Source: a bacterium
GTDB taxonomy: Bacteria > Patescibacteriota > Minisyncoccia > UBA6257 > 2-01-FULL-56-20
Reading direction: 5' to 3'
Assembly (NCBI GenBank): GCA_021801885.1
Contig: JAKABL010000007.1
Span: 1 to 19,333 of the forward strand
DNA length: 19,333 nt
Positions within the stretch are counted from its first letter, which is position 1; the number at the start of each line of letters is the position of its first letter. Positions 1 to 8,425 of the stretch are shown here, piece after piece. The notes beneath the pieces are model-generated. The model saw nothing but the letters and a program-made list of their open reading frames with translations. It ran no database searches and had not been told where the DNA came from. A program made the position numbers and the translations under genes.

Positions 1-929
1 TTGGTAAGATCGAGCTGGACCGTTGCGCCGAACTTCTGACCGATGATGTCCGACGATACGAGCGGATCGTGCGCCACGTTGAGGATCCCCTTCCAGCGCG
101 GCGATGCGGCCGCGTCCTCGAAGATCTTGTTGACCTCCTCCACCGTCGTCCGGCGGGCGGCGATGAGGGTGATATCGGAAATGGAACCGGTGATGTTCGG
201 CACACGGAATGCGAGCCCGTCGAATTTGCCGGCGAGCGAAGGGATCGCACGCGCCACGCTGATCGCCGCGCCGGTCGTTTCCGGCACGGTGTTCTGCGCG
301 GCCGCGCGGCCTTTGCGGTAGTCATGGCCGCCGCGGATCGGACCGTCCACGAGGGACTGGGTGGACGTATAGGCATGCACCGTTGAAAGCGATGCCTTCA
401 CGATGCCGATGGTCTCGGAAAGGATCTGCATGACGGGCGACGATGAATTCGTTGTGCACGAACCGTTCGACGTGATCGCGCAGGTCTTCAAATGGTCTTC
501 GTTCACGCCCATGAGCACCGTCTGGCCCAACGGGCCGTCCTCGTCCTTGGCGGGCGCCGTGATCACCACGCGCTTTGCGCCAGCATCGAGGTGCACCTTC
601 GCCTTTCCGTATTCCACGAACAGTCCGGTCGACTCAATGACGATATCGATATTGAGATCCTTCCAGGGAAGCTGGGTGGGATCCTTGATCTGAAGAAACT
701 TGATCGGCTTCCCGTCCACGACGAGATTGCCGTTCCCCATGTCGGGCGTCACTTCTTTGTCATAGCGGCCATAGACCGTATCGTATTTCAAAAGGTAGGC
801 GAGATTGTTGACGTCACCCAGATCGTTCAACGCCACCACTTCGAGATCGGGGCTTTCGAACGCCTCTTTGAATATCAGTCGACCGATCCTGCCGAACCCG
901 TTTATCGCCACGCGCGCTTTGGTTGCCAT
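1..929 (-). CDS. gap: Glyceraldehyde-3-phosphate dehydrogenase, type I (3' end cut off by window edge)
   Basis: This enzyme oxidises and phosphorylates glyceraldehyde-3-phosphate to 1,3-bisphosphoglycerate with NAD(P) in the cytoplasm, a central step of glycolysis. The start is the ATG at 929. The protein opens with the Rossmann signature VAINGFGRIGR (about residues 7-17). The catalytic motif reads SNGSCTTN with the nucleophile at Cys158 (codon 458-456); the usual form is SNASCTTN, and Gly for Ala is a mild variant. Later motifs HAYTSTQ, GGHDYRKGRAAAQN and FRVPN are typical of the C-terminal catalytic domain. About 309 codons are visible and the family is usually 330-340 residues, so roughly 25-30 residues lie outside the window. 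A TTGCCC/TATAAT promoter sits upstream, so it is probably transcribed on its own. NAD versus NADP preference cannot be judged from this reading. Confidence 0.95.
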   Translation of the reverse strand, partial: MATKARVAINGFGRIGRLIFKEAFESPDLEVVALNDLGDVNNLAYLLKYDTVYGRYDKEVTPDMGNGNLVVDGKPIKFLQIKDPTQLPWKDLNIDIVIESTGLFVEYGKAKVHLDAGAKRVVITAPAKDEDGPLGQTVLMGVNEDHLKTCAITSNGSCTTNSSSPVMQILSETIGIVKASLSTVHAYTSTQSLVDGPIRGGHDYRKGRAAAQNTVPETTGAAISVARAIPSLAGKFDGLAFRVPNITGSISDITLIAARRTTVEEVNKIFEDAAASPRWKGILNVAHDPLVSSDIIGQKFGATVQLDLT

Positions 930-979
930 GGATATGATAGAAAAATGGTTAATATACGCGGGCGACACCCCGCCTTCCT

Positions 980-1007
980 ATTATAAGGCCGATAAAAAGA
1001 TGGGCAA
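980..1007 (-). promoter_or_regulatory. Predicted promoter of the GAPDH gene
   Basis: On the minus strand TTGCCC (1007-1002) is followed after 16 bases by a perfect TATAAT (985-980). Transcription would start near 973, giving a leader of about 44 bases before the ATG at 929. The leader holds a small GCGGG/CCCGC hairpin. Seen in sequence; promoter function is inferred. Confidence 0.55.
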
Positions 1008-1043
1008 ATGCACCGGATGGCGGAAAAGGGCCGTACCAATCAC

Positions 1044-1649
1044 TCACAGCGGCCTCACCGTCACCGCATCCCCCACGCGAATGCCATCGCGCGCCACCGT
1101 ACCTGCGTTCACTTCAAGCACCTGCTGCACGCCGGCCGGAGACGTATAGATCGGCAGATTCCATAATGGCGTGGAGGACGCCGGCGCCGGCGCATCCTGG
1201 ACGAACCCCGCGACCGTGCCGTTCGCGGAGATCCAGATCATATCGAGCGGGAAATGCATGTCCTTCATCCAAAAATTCTGTACGCCAGGACGAGGAAAGA
1301 CGAACAGCATCCCCGTATCGGGCGCGAGCGAAGGGCGGTACGAGAGCCCCCGTGTCTGCTCCACCACCGTCGTTGCCATCTCAACGGTCCACGTCGCGCT
1401 CGCGATCGAAAGCTGTTCTTCGGGAAGCGTAGGGTTCGGAATATCGACATTCGTGGAGGATGCTGCGCCGTTTCCGGACGGACCGGCTGCGGATGGTGCG
1501 CCGTACGCCGAGGACGCCACGATCCCCACCTGCGCCTTCGGCAAGGGTCCATTGGGGATCCCGAGGAGATAGTGCCAGACCACGCCGATCACAACGACGA
1601 ACGCAATGGCAATAAGAACGATGACGATCATACTTCTTGTCCGACCCAT
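1044..1649 (-). CDS. Membrane-anchored DUF192 domain protein
   Basis: A 201-residue protein with one N-terminal membrane helix right after MGRTRSM, a Ser/Ala/Gly/Pro-rich linker, then a C-terminal DUF192 domain over roughly the last 115 residues. Diagnostic stretches are GMLFVFPRPGVQNFWMKDM and FPLDMIWI, followed by the usual strand-rich end. DUF192 proteins are small extracytoplasmic beta proteins of unknown function. The frame is open up to an ATG at 1730 that would overlap the stop of the M23 gene by 4 bases (ATGA) and add 27 residues. I prefer 1649 because the extra residues look unlike a signal peptide and a good extended -10 promoter lies between the two ATGs. It is last in the envelope cluster before the separately promoted GAPDH. 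Confidence 0.85.
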   Translation of the reverse strand: MGRTRSMIVIVLIAIAFVVVIGVVWHYLLGIPNGPLPKAQVGIVASSAYGAPSAAGPSGNGAASSTNVDIPNPTLPEEQLSIASATWTVEMATTVVEQTRGLSYRPSLAPDTGMLFVFPRPGVQNFWMKDMHFPLDMIWISANGTVAGFVQDAPAPASSTPLWNLPIYTSPAGVQQVLEVNAGTVARDGIRVGDAVTVRPL

Positions 1650-1679
1650 GGTTTGCGGATATGCCTTTAGTATACGCCC

Positions 1680-1707
1680 ATCATACCACACGAATGGCGC
1701 ATGTACA
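1680..1707 (-). promoter_or_regulatory. Predicted extended -10 promoter of the DUF192 gene
   Basis: TGTACA (1707-1702), a 16-base spacer ending in TGG, and TATGAT (1685-1680) on the minus strand. The start site would be near 1673, about 24 bases before the ATG at 1649. If real, it would exclude the longer start at 1730 for transcripts made from it. Confidence 0.4.
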
Positions 1708-1726
1708 TCCGTCGGTATCCTCACGC

Positions 1727-2539
1727 TCATTCAGGACAATATTCTTCATCGGCATCGTCGGTACTAGAAGATGAAGATGTCAGAGAGGGAGGAGCGAATG
1801 ATACTATTGATGATGTTACGGATGATGACGGAGAACGATCCGATGGGGACGAGGATGAAGCGGCGGGAGAAGATGAGGATGGAAACGGAGATATGGCCGT
1901 GGAGGTTCCCCGGACAGCGCCCCCTGCCGAAGATATGCGTTCATTCTGGGAAGAAGAAGGCGCATTGTCCGAGCGGTACCACGTTCCGGCAACGATACCG
2001 ACGTATCCCGAAAGAGGTTCCGGGTCACGCGCGCCATAGCTGCCATTCGCAAGTATGTCATACACCGCGAAATGAAGATGTGTTCCCGGATGCGCCACGC
2101 ACGTATCGCCTTCCACAAAACCCGTATTGCCTATTGCACCGATCCGTTGCCCCTGGAGCACCTTCATACCGGGCACGACCACAATGCTCCCGGGGATCAA
2201 GTGGGCATACCGCACAATGCGCGTGCCCGAGGCGAATTCCACGAGCGCTTCGGTACCGTACCCTCCGTTATAGCCCGCCTGGGATGCGAATATCACGGTG
2301 CCCGAAACAGCCGCGAGCGCGGATTTTCCGTAGGCTTCGCAGCCATCCTCGGTAAAATCGATGGCATAGTCGTCCTTTCCGAGGTGGGTCGGCGACGTAT
2401 GATACCCTTGTGCGACCACGAACGACGTTCCTGTGGCATATGGCAGTTTAAGCGCTGCCACGCATAGCCCCGGAATGGCGATGCCGACCGCGATGGAAAC
2501 GGTAATAATCTTTCCCATAGTAGGCAGGTTTATCATCAT
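1727..2539 (-). CDS. Secreted or anchored M23 family (LytM-type) metallopeptidase
   Basis: A zinc endopeptidase of the M23/LytM family, predicted to cut peptidoglycan cross-links outside the membrane. An N-terminal signal or anchor helix lies at about residues 8-28. The catalytic domain (about 40-190) keeps the full set: H52 and D56 in HLGKD, H113 in YAHL, and H154/H156 in HLHF; by analogy with LytM, H52, D56 and H156 bind zinc and H113 and H154 are catalytic. The last ~75 residues are a Ser/Pro-rich low-complexity tail without a clear fold. The ATG at 2539 overlaps the stop of the preceding gene by 4 bases (ATGA), which suggests translational coupling. Activity looks intact; the cell-wall target is inferred from the family. 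It may remodel the producer's own wall or act on a partner's. Confidence 0.9.
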   Translation of the reverse strand: MMINLPTMGKIITVSIAVGIAIPGLCVAALKLPYATGTSFVVAQGYHTSPTHLGKDDYAIDFTEDGCEAYGKSALAAVSGTVIFASQAGYNGGYGTEALVEFASGTRIVRYAHLIPGSIVVVPGMKVLQGQRIGAIGNTGFVEGDTCVAHPGTHLHFAVYDILANGSYGARDPEPLSGYVGIVAGTWYRSDNAPSSSQNERISSAGGAVRGTSTAISPFPSSSSPAASSSSPSDRSPSSSVTSSIVSFAPPSLTSSSSSTDDADEEYCPE

Positions 2540-3180
2540 TGTCGATCCCCAAAGGTCATGCCCGCGAAGAGCGACTCAAGGGCCATCGCACACGCATCGT
2601 CGCCGCCATCCGGAGCAATCGGTACGAGCTCATACGCATGAGAAGGCGCAAAAACATAGAAAAGTGTCGAAGATGCACCATTGATCGTTCCCCGCCACCG
2701 CACAGCAGGTACGCCATCCACGGAGCGCGCGTCCTGCGAATATGTTCTCGCGACGAGCGTGGGGTCCGCCCCGACCGTCGCCGCGATCCATGCGTTCCTG
2801 CGTCCGGATAGCACGGGCGGGAACGACGATATTTCGATCTTGCACGATGGCGCAGCGGACACCGTGGCACCATACGAGGAAGACGTCGATGGAAAAGGAG
2901 TAAAGGAAGGATAGAGTGCGGCGCTCCCGGAAGGACGTGTCTCCGCATACCATCCGAGCGGTATGGTAATCGCATAGCCGCCCGCAGGATCTCGAAGCGT
3001 ACCCGAAGATGTACCGGCAAGATCTGTTGTGGTGGTATACGAAACGATGCCAGTGTCGGCAATCGACGATGCAAAAGAAAATGTGCGCGAGGACGACAAC
3101 GCGACCGCCACGATACCGCCGGCAAGAATGGCTGCACCGATGATCGCGAGAAAGGATCCGTGTCGACGGAAACCACCCAT
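2536..3180 (-). CDS. Membrane-anchored hypothetical protein
   Basis: Not assigned to a named family. From the ATG at 3180 it is 214 residues: a short basic start (MGGFRRHGS), one membrane helix at about residues 10-30, a Ser/Thr-rich linker, and a globular extracytoplasmic domain with the pattern of PsbP/DcrB-like folds (YAITIPLGWY, then a VDGVPAVRW strand pair); that fold is a guess. The frame is open to another ATG at 3246, adding 22 hydrophilic residues. I chose 3180 because a strong GGAGG lies 7 bases before it (3192-3188), while 3246 has no ribosome site. Two Cys residues in the domain could form a disulfide. It sits between the LTD surface protein and the M23 peptidase and overlaps the latter by 4 bases, so it is probably part of the same envelope operon. 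Confidence 0.75.
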   Translation of the reverse strand: MGGFRRHGSFLAIIGAAILAGGIVAVALSSSRTFSFASSIADTGIVSYTTTTDLAGTSSGTLRDPAGGYAITIPLGWYAETRPSGSAALYPSFTPFPSTSSSYGATVSAAPSCKIEISSFPPVLSGRRNAWIAATVGADPTLVARTYSQDARSVDGVPAVRWRGTINGASSTLFYVFAPSHAYELVPIAPDGGDDACAMALESLFAGMTFGDRQ

Positions 3181-3187
3181 ATGCGGA

Positions 3188-3192
3188 CCTCC
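3188..3192 (-). promoter_or_regulatory. Strong Shine-Dalgarno site that decides a start
   Basis: GGAGG on the minus strand, 7 bases before the ATG at 3180. It is one of only two clear SD sites in the window and favours 3180 over 3246 as the start of the anchored hypothetical protein. Confidence 0.65.
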
Positions 3193-3261
3193 GGGCGCAA
3201 CGAACGCTTTCTTTTCTTTTTCACAATCGCGTTGGACGTCGGACATGTGACAATAGTTCGA

Positions 3262-5205
3262 TCACTCAATAATGAAATCGGTGGCATTGTTGCGCGTATC
3301 GACGAATACGCCGCGCGCGCGTAAACGCGACAGCGTTCTTCCCGCATCAGGATTGGACGGAAACGGATCGCCTTCGCCATACTGCTCCTCACCATCGCCC
3401 CACGCCAACGCATCGACCTCGTTGCCATCCGCATCGAAAAGCGCAATGCTATTGTCCGCCGCGAGCGTCTCCGTGCTCGAGATATTCGCACCGATCGATG
3501 ATGCGAAATCGCCTTCGGAATTCGCCCATAGGAAATAATCGTCCGCCGCAAGCGACGTGCCATCGGGAAATGTGCGAAGCGAATAGTCCGCGCCCGATCG
3601 AGAACGCTTGCGGAGCTTCCATCCGCTCATATCGACCGATGCGGCACCGGCGTTATAGAGTTTCACAAAATCGTTCGATGATGCATCTCCCGCGATCTGT
3701 GCGGCGACAATATGCACATCGACCGCATCGAAAGAGGATGAGGGGGAAGATGATATGGATGACGAAAGATTTGAGGGGAAGAAAGCAGGCGCGACGCTGG
3801 AGGTGGCAACAGAAGTGGATGCGGAGACCGCAATAACGGAAGCAATGGAAGTGGAAGCAGAAGCGGACGATGACGCAATTGCCACAGACATATCCGTAGA
3901 CCCGTCACCATCCCGAGGAATATGGAATCCTGCAATGACGGACATATCACCCGCAACGACGAGCGTGCACGCATGGGAACCCGCGCATGCGCCCGACCAA
4001 CCATCAAAGACGGCCCCGGACGCGGGATGTGCGGTAAGCGTGATGGAATCTCCCGTTGCAAATGTCCCGGAACATCCCGTTGCGGTGCATGCAAGTCCTT
4101 TTGGTACGCTCGTTACGGTGGCGCCGCCGACCCCCGTAAAGGAAATGGTCACCGCATAGTGCGACGGCTGCGGCACCGTATTTGCTTCGCCCGGGGTTCC
4201 ACCGGCAGCGACGCTCGTATGCCACCCATCACCATCTGCATCCCTTTCCATCGTACGTTTGGATGACGCATCTCCCGCAGGCCATCCTGATTCCGCGGCA
4301 AATACCGCGTCGGATATCGCACATGAAGGATCGAATACCGCAACATCATCCCCGGAATTTTTGAGGGCGCCGGCATACGCGACCTGAGGCACATGCGCGT
4401 ACGGGAACGTCGTGCTCCCCCGCACGAGAAGGAGCATTCCCCCTCCGTCGATCCGATCGTGCGCATCGAACCGCACGGCTATCTTTCCCGATGCATCCGC
4501 CACCGTCCACCCCGCGAGCGAAACGGAATCGTGCGAATCATTGTGAAGCTCCATCCATTCCGCGTTCGCGGCATCCGTGCCGGGAGGCACCGCCACGGAC
4601 GGAACCCCCATCCATGCGATTTCATTGATCGCGATCGTTGGCCCTGATGGCATGTCGGAGAAATAGGAAGAAGAGGGAAACGCGCACGATGGACGCGGCG
4701 GAAGGATCGAAGCCGACGACGATGAAGATGTTGACGCGGAAGGAGATGACGCACCCAGCGGAGCACTCCGGGGAATGATAACGGGTATCGATCGCGCCGG
4801 ATCCTCTCGTATCACCGATGGGCTTCCAGTACTCGCGGGCGCACCGCCTACGCCGTGCGGAGCCGTGTCGGACGACGCATCCATCGTCGCCCCATTCAAG
4901 GGAGGATTCGCCGCAATGGATGCGCCATCCGCCATTGCTTCGCCATCCACATCACCGCCGTCCATTGGGATCGTTTCGGCCGTTCCTACGCCGCCGTCCA
5001 CCGCATCGATAGGTGCGAAGGTATCGATCGACGCATGCAGGACCGATGCCACACTCGATGCCGCAAACGAACGCACCGAAGAAAAAGCCGCAAAGGTCCG
5101 CGGGACAAAATGTCCCGTAACGGCAATGCATATGACCCCGCACGCGAACGCCACACCCGCCATAACGATCGTCCGCAATGAGACGAATTTCTTCATGCTC
5201 TGCAT
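3262..5205 (-). CDS. Large surface protein with two lamin-tail domains and an InlB-like repeat
   Basis: A 647-residue predicted cell-surface protein. Order: signal or anchor helix (about 5-40); Asp/Ser/Ala-rich spacer with a Ser run (about 60-185); first lamin-tail domain (about 190-345, with IAINEIAWMG, WMELHND and LAGWTVADASG); a bacterial InlB B-type repeat (about 349-427, with GWSGAC and paired Cys); a second Ser/Thr-rich spacer (about 430-490); second lamin-tail domain (about 497-630, with NDFVKLYNAG, DMSGWKLRK and SIALFDADGNEVD). No catalytic motif and no C-terminal anchor are seen. Lamin-tail domains in bacteria occur in extracellular proteins and are thought to bind or scaffold; the ligand is unknown. 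It is first in the envelope cluster. The start is at 5205 or three codons later (5196, MKKF), the latter looking more like a signal peptide; neither has an SD. Confidence 0.85.
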   Translation of the reverse strand: MQSMKKFVSLRTIVMAGVAFACGVICIAVTGHFVPRTFAAFSSVRSFAASSVASVLHASIDTFAPIDAVDGGVGTAETIPMDGGDVDGEAMADGASIAANPPLNGATMDASSDTAPHGVGGAPASTGSPSVIREDPARSIPVIIPRSAPLGASSPSASTSSSSSASILPPRPSCAFPSSSYFSDMPSGPTIAINEIAWMGVPSVAVPPGTDAANAEWMELHNDSHDSVSLAGWTVADASGKIAVRFDAHDRIDGGGMLLLVRGSTTFPYAHVPQVAYAGALKNSGDDVAVFDPSCAISDAVFAAESGWPAGDASSKRTMERDADGDGWHTSVAAGGTPGEANTVPQPSHYAVTISFTGVGGATVTSVPKGLACTATGCSGTFATGDSITLTAHPASGAVFDGWSGACAGSHACTLVVAGDMSVIAGFHIPRDGDGSTDMSVAIASSSASASTSIASVIAVSASTSVATSSVAPAFFPSNLSSSISSSPSSSFDAVDVHIVAAQIAGDASSNDFVKLYNAGAASVDMSGWKLRKRSRSGADYSLRTFPDGTSLAADDYFLWANSEGDFASSIGANISSTETLAADNSIALFDADGNEVDALAWGDGEEQYGEGDPFPSNPDAGRTLSRLRARGVFVDTRNNATDFIIE

Positions 5206-5292
5206 GCTAGCATTGGGCCGTTCAAAAATAGTTCAAGAATACATTAAAAAAACCACACATCAGCCCAGGAGGTGGGAAGGGAAAATCCGTCA

Positions 5293-5442
5293 AGAGGGCA
5301 AATGGGAGCAAAAGACGAAATTCGATACCGCGACACAAGGATTCACATGGACCCAAATCGCTATCGGAGAAATCCCATGAAAAGAGAATCCTGCACATTA
5401 CGGGTTTAAACGCCATATTTTGCCCTCTCAGAGGTTTTTTTT
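5293..5442 (+). ncRNA. Possible structured RNA with closing stem and T-tract
   Basis: AGAGGGCAAA (5293-5302) pairs perfectly with TTTGCCCTCT (5419-5428), a 10-base-pair closing stem. Inside it GGATTC (5339-5344) pairs with GAATCC (5386-5391), and CATGG (5346-5350) pairs with CCATG (5375-5379). The right arm overlaps CCTC-TCA-GAGG followed by T8 (5435-5442), a weak terminator-like hairpin that would compete with the closing stem. No known RNA class is recognised and no convincing promoter was found, so this is a hypothesis. Confidence 0.3.
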
Positions 5443-5662
5443 AAAAAAATGAAAATAAAAAAAGTTCTCGCACGGGAAAATTATATTCACGCAACCTAAA
5501 AAAACGACGACAAAAAAGATGTCATATTTTTCAAGGGCTCTCGAAGATGGAAGGTCTCCAAAAGAGCAAAAAAGTCCTTATGCGTCGCCCATTCTCTAAA
5601 ATGCAGAAAACGGCGTATACGGGCAGGGTGCGAGAAAATATTTTTGCCGGCGTGTCGAGCGA

Positions 5663-5671
5663 TTATCCACA
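5663..5671 (+). promoter_or_regulatory. Perfect DnaA box upstream of nrdA
   Basis: TTATCCACA, an exact match to the consensus DnaA box, 31 bases before the presumed nrdA -10 hexamer. In E. coli DnaA binds upstream of nrdAB and controls it; a similar role here is inferred from position only. A single 9-base match could be chance. Confidence 0.4.
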
Positions 5672-5698
5672 GCGACGGGGCGGACACAAGGACCCCGA

Positions 5699-5707
5699 TG
5701 CTACAAT
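5699..5707 (+). promoter_or_regulatory. Predicted extended -10 of the nrdAB promoter
   Basis: TGCTACAAT, an extended -10 (TG, one base, TACAAT). No good -35 is present. Transcription would start near 5714, about 43 bases before the nrdA ATG. A second TATACT directly abuts the ATG (5751-5756) but would start transcription inside the gene. Confidence 0.4.
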
Positions 5708-5756
5708 GGGGGTCCAAGGCCGTAAAGAACAATCTATCCACCTTCCTCTATATACT

Positions 5757-8378
5757 ATGGAGCTCACCATCACCAAGAGGGACGGCACTCGGGAGCCGTT
5801 CAACGCAGATAAGATCAACCGTTCGATCGAGCGGGCCTGCCAAGGCCTGCAGGACCCCATCAGTATGGTCACGCAGATCGCCACGGAAACGCGTCTGACC
5901 CTCTATGATGGCATCACCACGGAGGAAATGGACCGGGCGACGATCAATGCCGCCATTCAGAACATAAAAGAGGACATCGAATACGATAAAGTGGCCGTAC
6001 GGCTGCTCCTCAAGACCGTCTACCGTCGGGTGATCGGCGAATACGATAACGATGCGGAAGCGCTCCGCAAGCACCACCGCGAATACTTCCCCGCATGGGT
6101 GAAAAAGGGCGTTGATGACGGCCTGCTCGATCCCCGCCTGCTCGATGCGTTCGATCTCAAATCACTTGCCGCCGCGCTCGACATCGCGCGCGACGAGCTC
6201 TTCGTCTACAGCGGACTCGATACGCTCCTCCATCGCTACGCCATCAAGGACAAGGACGAAGAGGCGTTCGAGACCCCGCAGTATTTCTTCATGCGTGTCG
6301 CGATGGGCCTCGCGCTCAACGAAAAGGATGCCACGCAATGGGCGAAGCGCTTCTACGACAAGATGTCCCGCCACGAATACATCGCGGGCGGTTCGACGAA
6401 CATCGGGGCCGGCACCACGCGCCCCTCGCTCTCGAACTGCTTCCTCATGCAGATCGAGGACGATATGGCGCACATCGCGAAGTCCGTGGCGGACGTCATG
6501 ATGCTTTCGAAGGCATCGGGTGGCATCGGCGCCTCGGTGACGAAGCTCCGCGCGACCGGCTCCCCGCTCTCCTCGAACAACACCCCCTCGAGCGGGCCGA
6601 CGCCCTTCGCGAAGATCATCGACACCGCGATCAGGGCCATCCAGCGAGGCGGAAAGAAAAAAGGGGCACTGTGCTTCTACATGGAGAACTGGCATTACGA
6701 CTTCCCCGAATTCATCGACTGGAAGCACAACGCCGGCGACGATTATATGCGCATGCGCACCGCCGACACCGCCGTCTTCATGACCGACGAATTTATGACG
6801 CGGGTCAAGAACGGCGCGCTGTGGTACATGTTCGACCCCAAGGAGACGCCGGACCTCATCGAACTCTACGGCAAGGCGTTCAGCAAGCGCTATGCGGAAT
6901 ATATAGAGAAGGCCGAACGCGGCGAACTTCGGGTATTCAAGAAAGTGCCCGCGGAAGAGCAGTTCCGGCAGATCCTCGTGGCGCTCCAGACGACCTCGCA
7001 TCCGTGGCTCACCTGGAAAGACCCCATCAATCTCCGCGCCCTCAACCACAACACGGGCACGATCCATATGTCGAACCTTTGCACAGAGATCTGCCTGCCG
7101 CAGGACCGCGAGAACATCGCGGTGTGCAACCTCGCGTCGCTGAACCTCGCCGCGCACGTGCATCACAAGCAGATCGACTGGGAGCGGCTCGAAAAGAGTA
7201 TTCGCTATGCGGTGCGGCAGCTCGACGATCTCATCGACATCAACGAACTTCCGATCGCGGAGGCCGCGCATTCCGACAAGGCGAACCGCGCGATCGGCCT
7301 CGGCGTGATGGGTTTTGCGGACGTGCTCGAACAGCTCGGCATGGCGTATGACAGCCCCCACGCATGGGACTTCGCCGATCGCATGTTCGAATTCGTAAGC
7401 TACGTCGCCATCGACGAAAGCGCCGATCTCGCCGCGGAACGCGGCAGCTATCCGAACTTCAAGGGCTCGGGCTGGTCGAAAGGCATGGTGCCCGTCGATT
7501 CGATCGCGCGCCTCGAGCGCGAGCGCGGCGCGGAGCTCACCGTCGACAAATCCCACCACTATAAAGGACTGCACTGGGACGCCCTCCGCGAGAAGGTGAA
7601 GAAAGGCATGCGGAACGCGACGCTCATGGCCGTCGCGCCGAACGCGAACATCGGCCTCGTGGCCGGCACGACGCCGGGCATCGATCCCCGCTTCGCACAG
7701 GTATTCTCCCGCAACAAGATCTCCGGGAAGTATATGGACCTCAACCACAACCTCGTGAACGACCTCAAGAATCTTGGCCTGTGGGACAAGGTGAAAGAAC
7801 GGATCATCGCGGAACAGGGCGACATCGCGGCGATCGATGAGATCCCGCAGCACATCCGCGACGTATACAAGACCTCGTTCAGCACGTCGCCCTTCGCGTT
7901 CATCGAAGTGGCCGCGCGCGCGCAGAAGTGGATCGATCAGGCGCTCTCGCGCAATATGTATCTTGAGACGCGCGACATCGGGGAAACCATGGCGATCTAT
8001 ACGACCGCATGGGAGAAAGGCGTGAAGACGACCTACTACCTCCACATGAAGCCGCGCCATACCGCCGAACAGTCGACCGTCCACGTGAACAAGGCTGAGG
8101 CCATGGGCAAGCGCGGGTTCGCGGCGGTGATGCAGGCCGCATCCGGCATACCGGAGGACGCGCTCACGGCGGCGGCCTCGCCCGCCGCATCCCCCGCCGT
8201 CACGTTCGCGGCAGCGATCAAGGAGCCTCACGCGACGCCGGCCGTCGCGACGTTCGTCGGCGCACCGAAGATCGAGGTTCGCGATACGGCGGCGGCGCCC
8301 GTCGAGCAAAAAAGGGAGTCACGCATCATGCCGCCGTCCGACCCGCAAGCGGATCTCATATGCGATTCCTGCCAATGA
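5757..8378 (+). CDS. nrdA: Class I ribonucleoside-diphosphate reductase, alpha subunit
   Basis: The catalytic and regulatory subunit that reduces ribonucleotides to deoxyribonucleotides, working with the NrdB radical subunit encoded next. From MELTITKRDG it is 873 residues. An ATP-cone (about 1-95) provides overall allosteric control by ATP/dATP. Active-site residues are present: C228 (LSNCFL) and C457 (VCNLASLNL) as the redox pair, N440, C442 and E444 in SNLCTEI with C442 the thiyl-radical cysteine, and Y760-Y761 (TTYYLHMK) for radical transfer. The tail ends ICDSCQ, a C869-x-x-C872 pair that re-reduces the active site, reached by a long Ala/Pro-rich linker (about 800-860). The open frame upstream to 5547 is rejected because the family starts at the ATP-cone. 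nrdB follows after 47 bases, so the two are very likely one operon. The linker is longer and more Ala-rich than usual. Confidence 0.97.
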   Translation: MELTITKRDGTREPFNADKINRSIERACQGLQDPISMVTQIATETRLTLYDGITTEEMDRATINAAIQNIKEDIEYDKVAVRLLLKTVYRRVIGEYDNDAEALRKHHREYFPAWVKKGVDDGLLDPRLLDAFDLKSLAAALDIARDELFVYSGLDTLLHRYAIKDKDEEAFETPQYFFMRVAMGLALNEKDATQWAKRFYDKMSRHEYIAGGSTNIGAGTTRPSLSNCFLMQIEDDMAHIAKSVADVMMLSKASGGIGASVTKLRATGSPLSSNNTPSSGPTPFAKIIDTAIRAIQRGGKKKGALCFYMENWHYDFPEFIDWKHNAGDDYMRMRTADTAVFMTDEFMTRVKNGALWYMFDPKETPDLIELYGKAFSKRYAEYIEKAERGELRVFKKVPAEEQFRQILVALQTTSHPWLTWKDPINLRALNHNTGTIHMSNLCTEICLPQDRENIAVCNLASLNLAAHVHHKQIDWERLEKSIRYAVRQLDDLIDINELPIAEAAHSDKANRAIGLGVMGFADVLEQLGMAYDSPHAWDFADRMFEFVSYVAIDESADLAAERGSYPNFKGSGWSKGMVPVDSIARLERERGAELTVDKSHHYKGLHWDALREKVKKGMRNATLMAVAPNANIGLVAGTTPGIDPRFAQVFSRNKISGKYMDLNHNLVNDLKNLGLWDKVKERIIAEQGDIAAIDEIPQHIRDVYKTSFSTSPFAFIEVAARAQKWIDQALSRNMYLETRDIGETMAIYTTAWEKGVKTTYYLHMKPRHTAEQSTVHVNKAEAMGKRGFAAVMQAASGIPEDALTAAASPAASPAVTFAAAIKEPHATPAVATFVGAPKIEVRDTAAAPVEQKRESRIMPPSDPQADLICDSCQ

Positions 8379-8425
8379 TCCCCTGCAAAGGTCCCGCGCA
8401 CAACCACTAACGAACCACCAACGAC

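Larger units (their letters stand above)
5206..5756. other. 551-base intergenic region between divergent genes
   Basis: The only long gene-free stretch. It separates the minus-strand LTD gene from plus-strand nrdA and is much richer in A and T than its surroundings, especially about 5400-5540. It holds a possible structured RNA (5293-5442), a perfect DnaA box (5663-5671) and an extended -10 element (5699-5707). The open frame continuing nrdA upstream to 5547 encodes 70 residues unlike any RNR and is not counted as coding. Confidence 0.7.

Noticed and set aside
5290..5320. c-di-GMP (GEMM) riboswitch because of GGGCAAA
   Set aside because: The rest of the conserved core is missing.
5400..5680. 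Replication origin (A/T-rich stretch plus DnaA box)
   Set aside because: Only one DnaA box was found and no dnaA, dnaN or parAB gene is nearby; origins usually have several boxes.
5496..5741. 81-codon minus-strand frame in the intergenic region
   Set aside because: No SD, no domain, and it overlaps the promoter signals of nrdA.
5547..5756. Upstream extension of nrdA by 70 residues
   Set aside because: Residues do not resemble any RNR; the ATP-cone starts at 5757, and the extension spans the DnaA box and -10 element.
5745..5760. NrdR box at the nrdA start
   Set aside because: CTATATACTA differs from the box core at two positions and no second box lies at the required distance.
6162..8309. 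Open frame of 715 codons on the minus strand
   Set aside because: It is antisense to nrdA and reads as Arg/Asp/His/Val-rich nonsense typical of GC-rich shadow frames.
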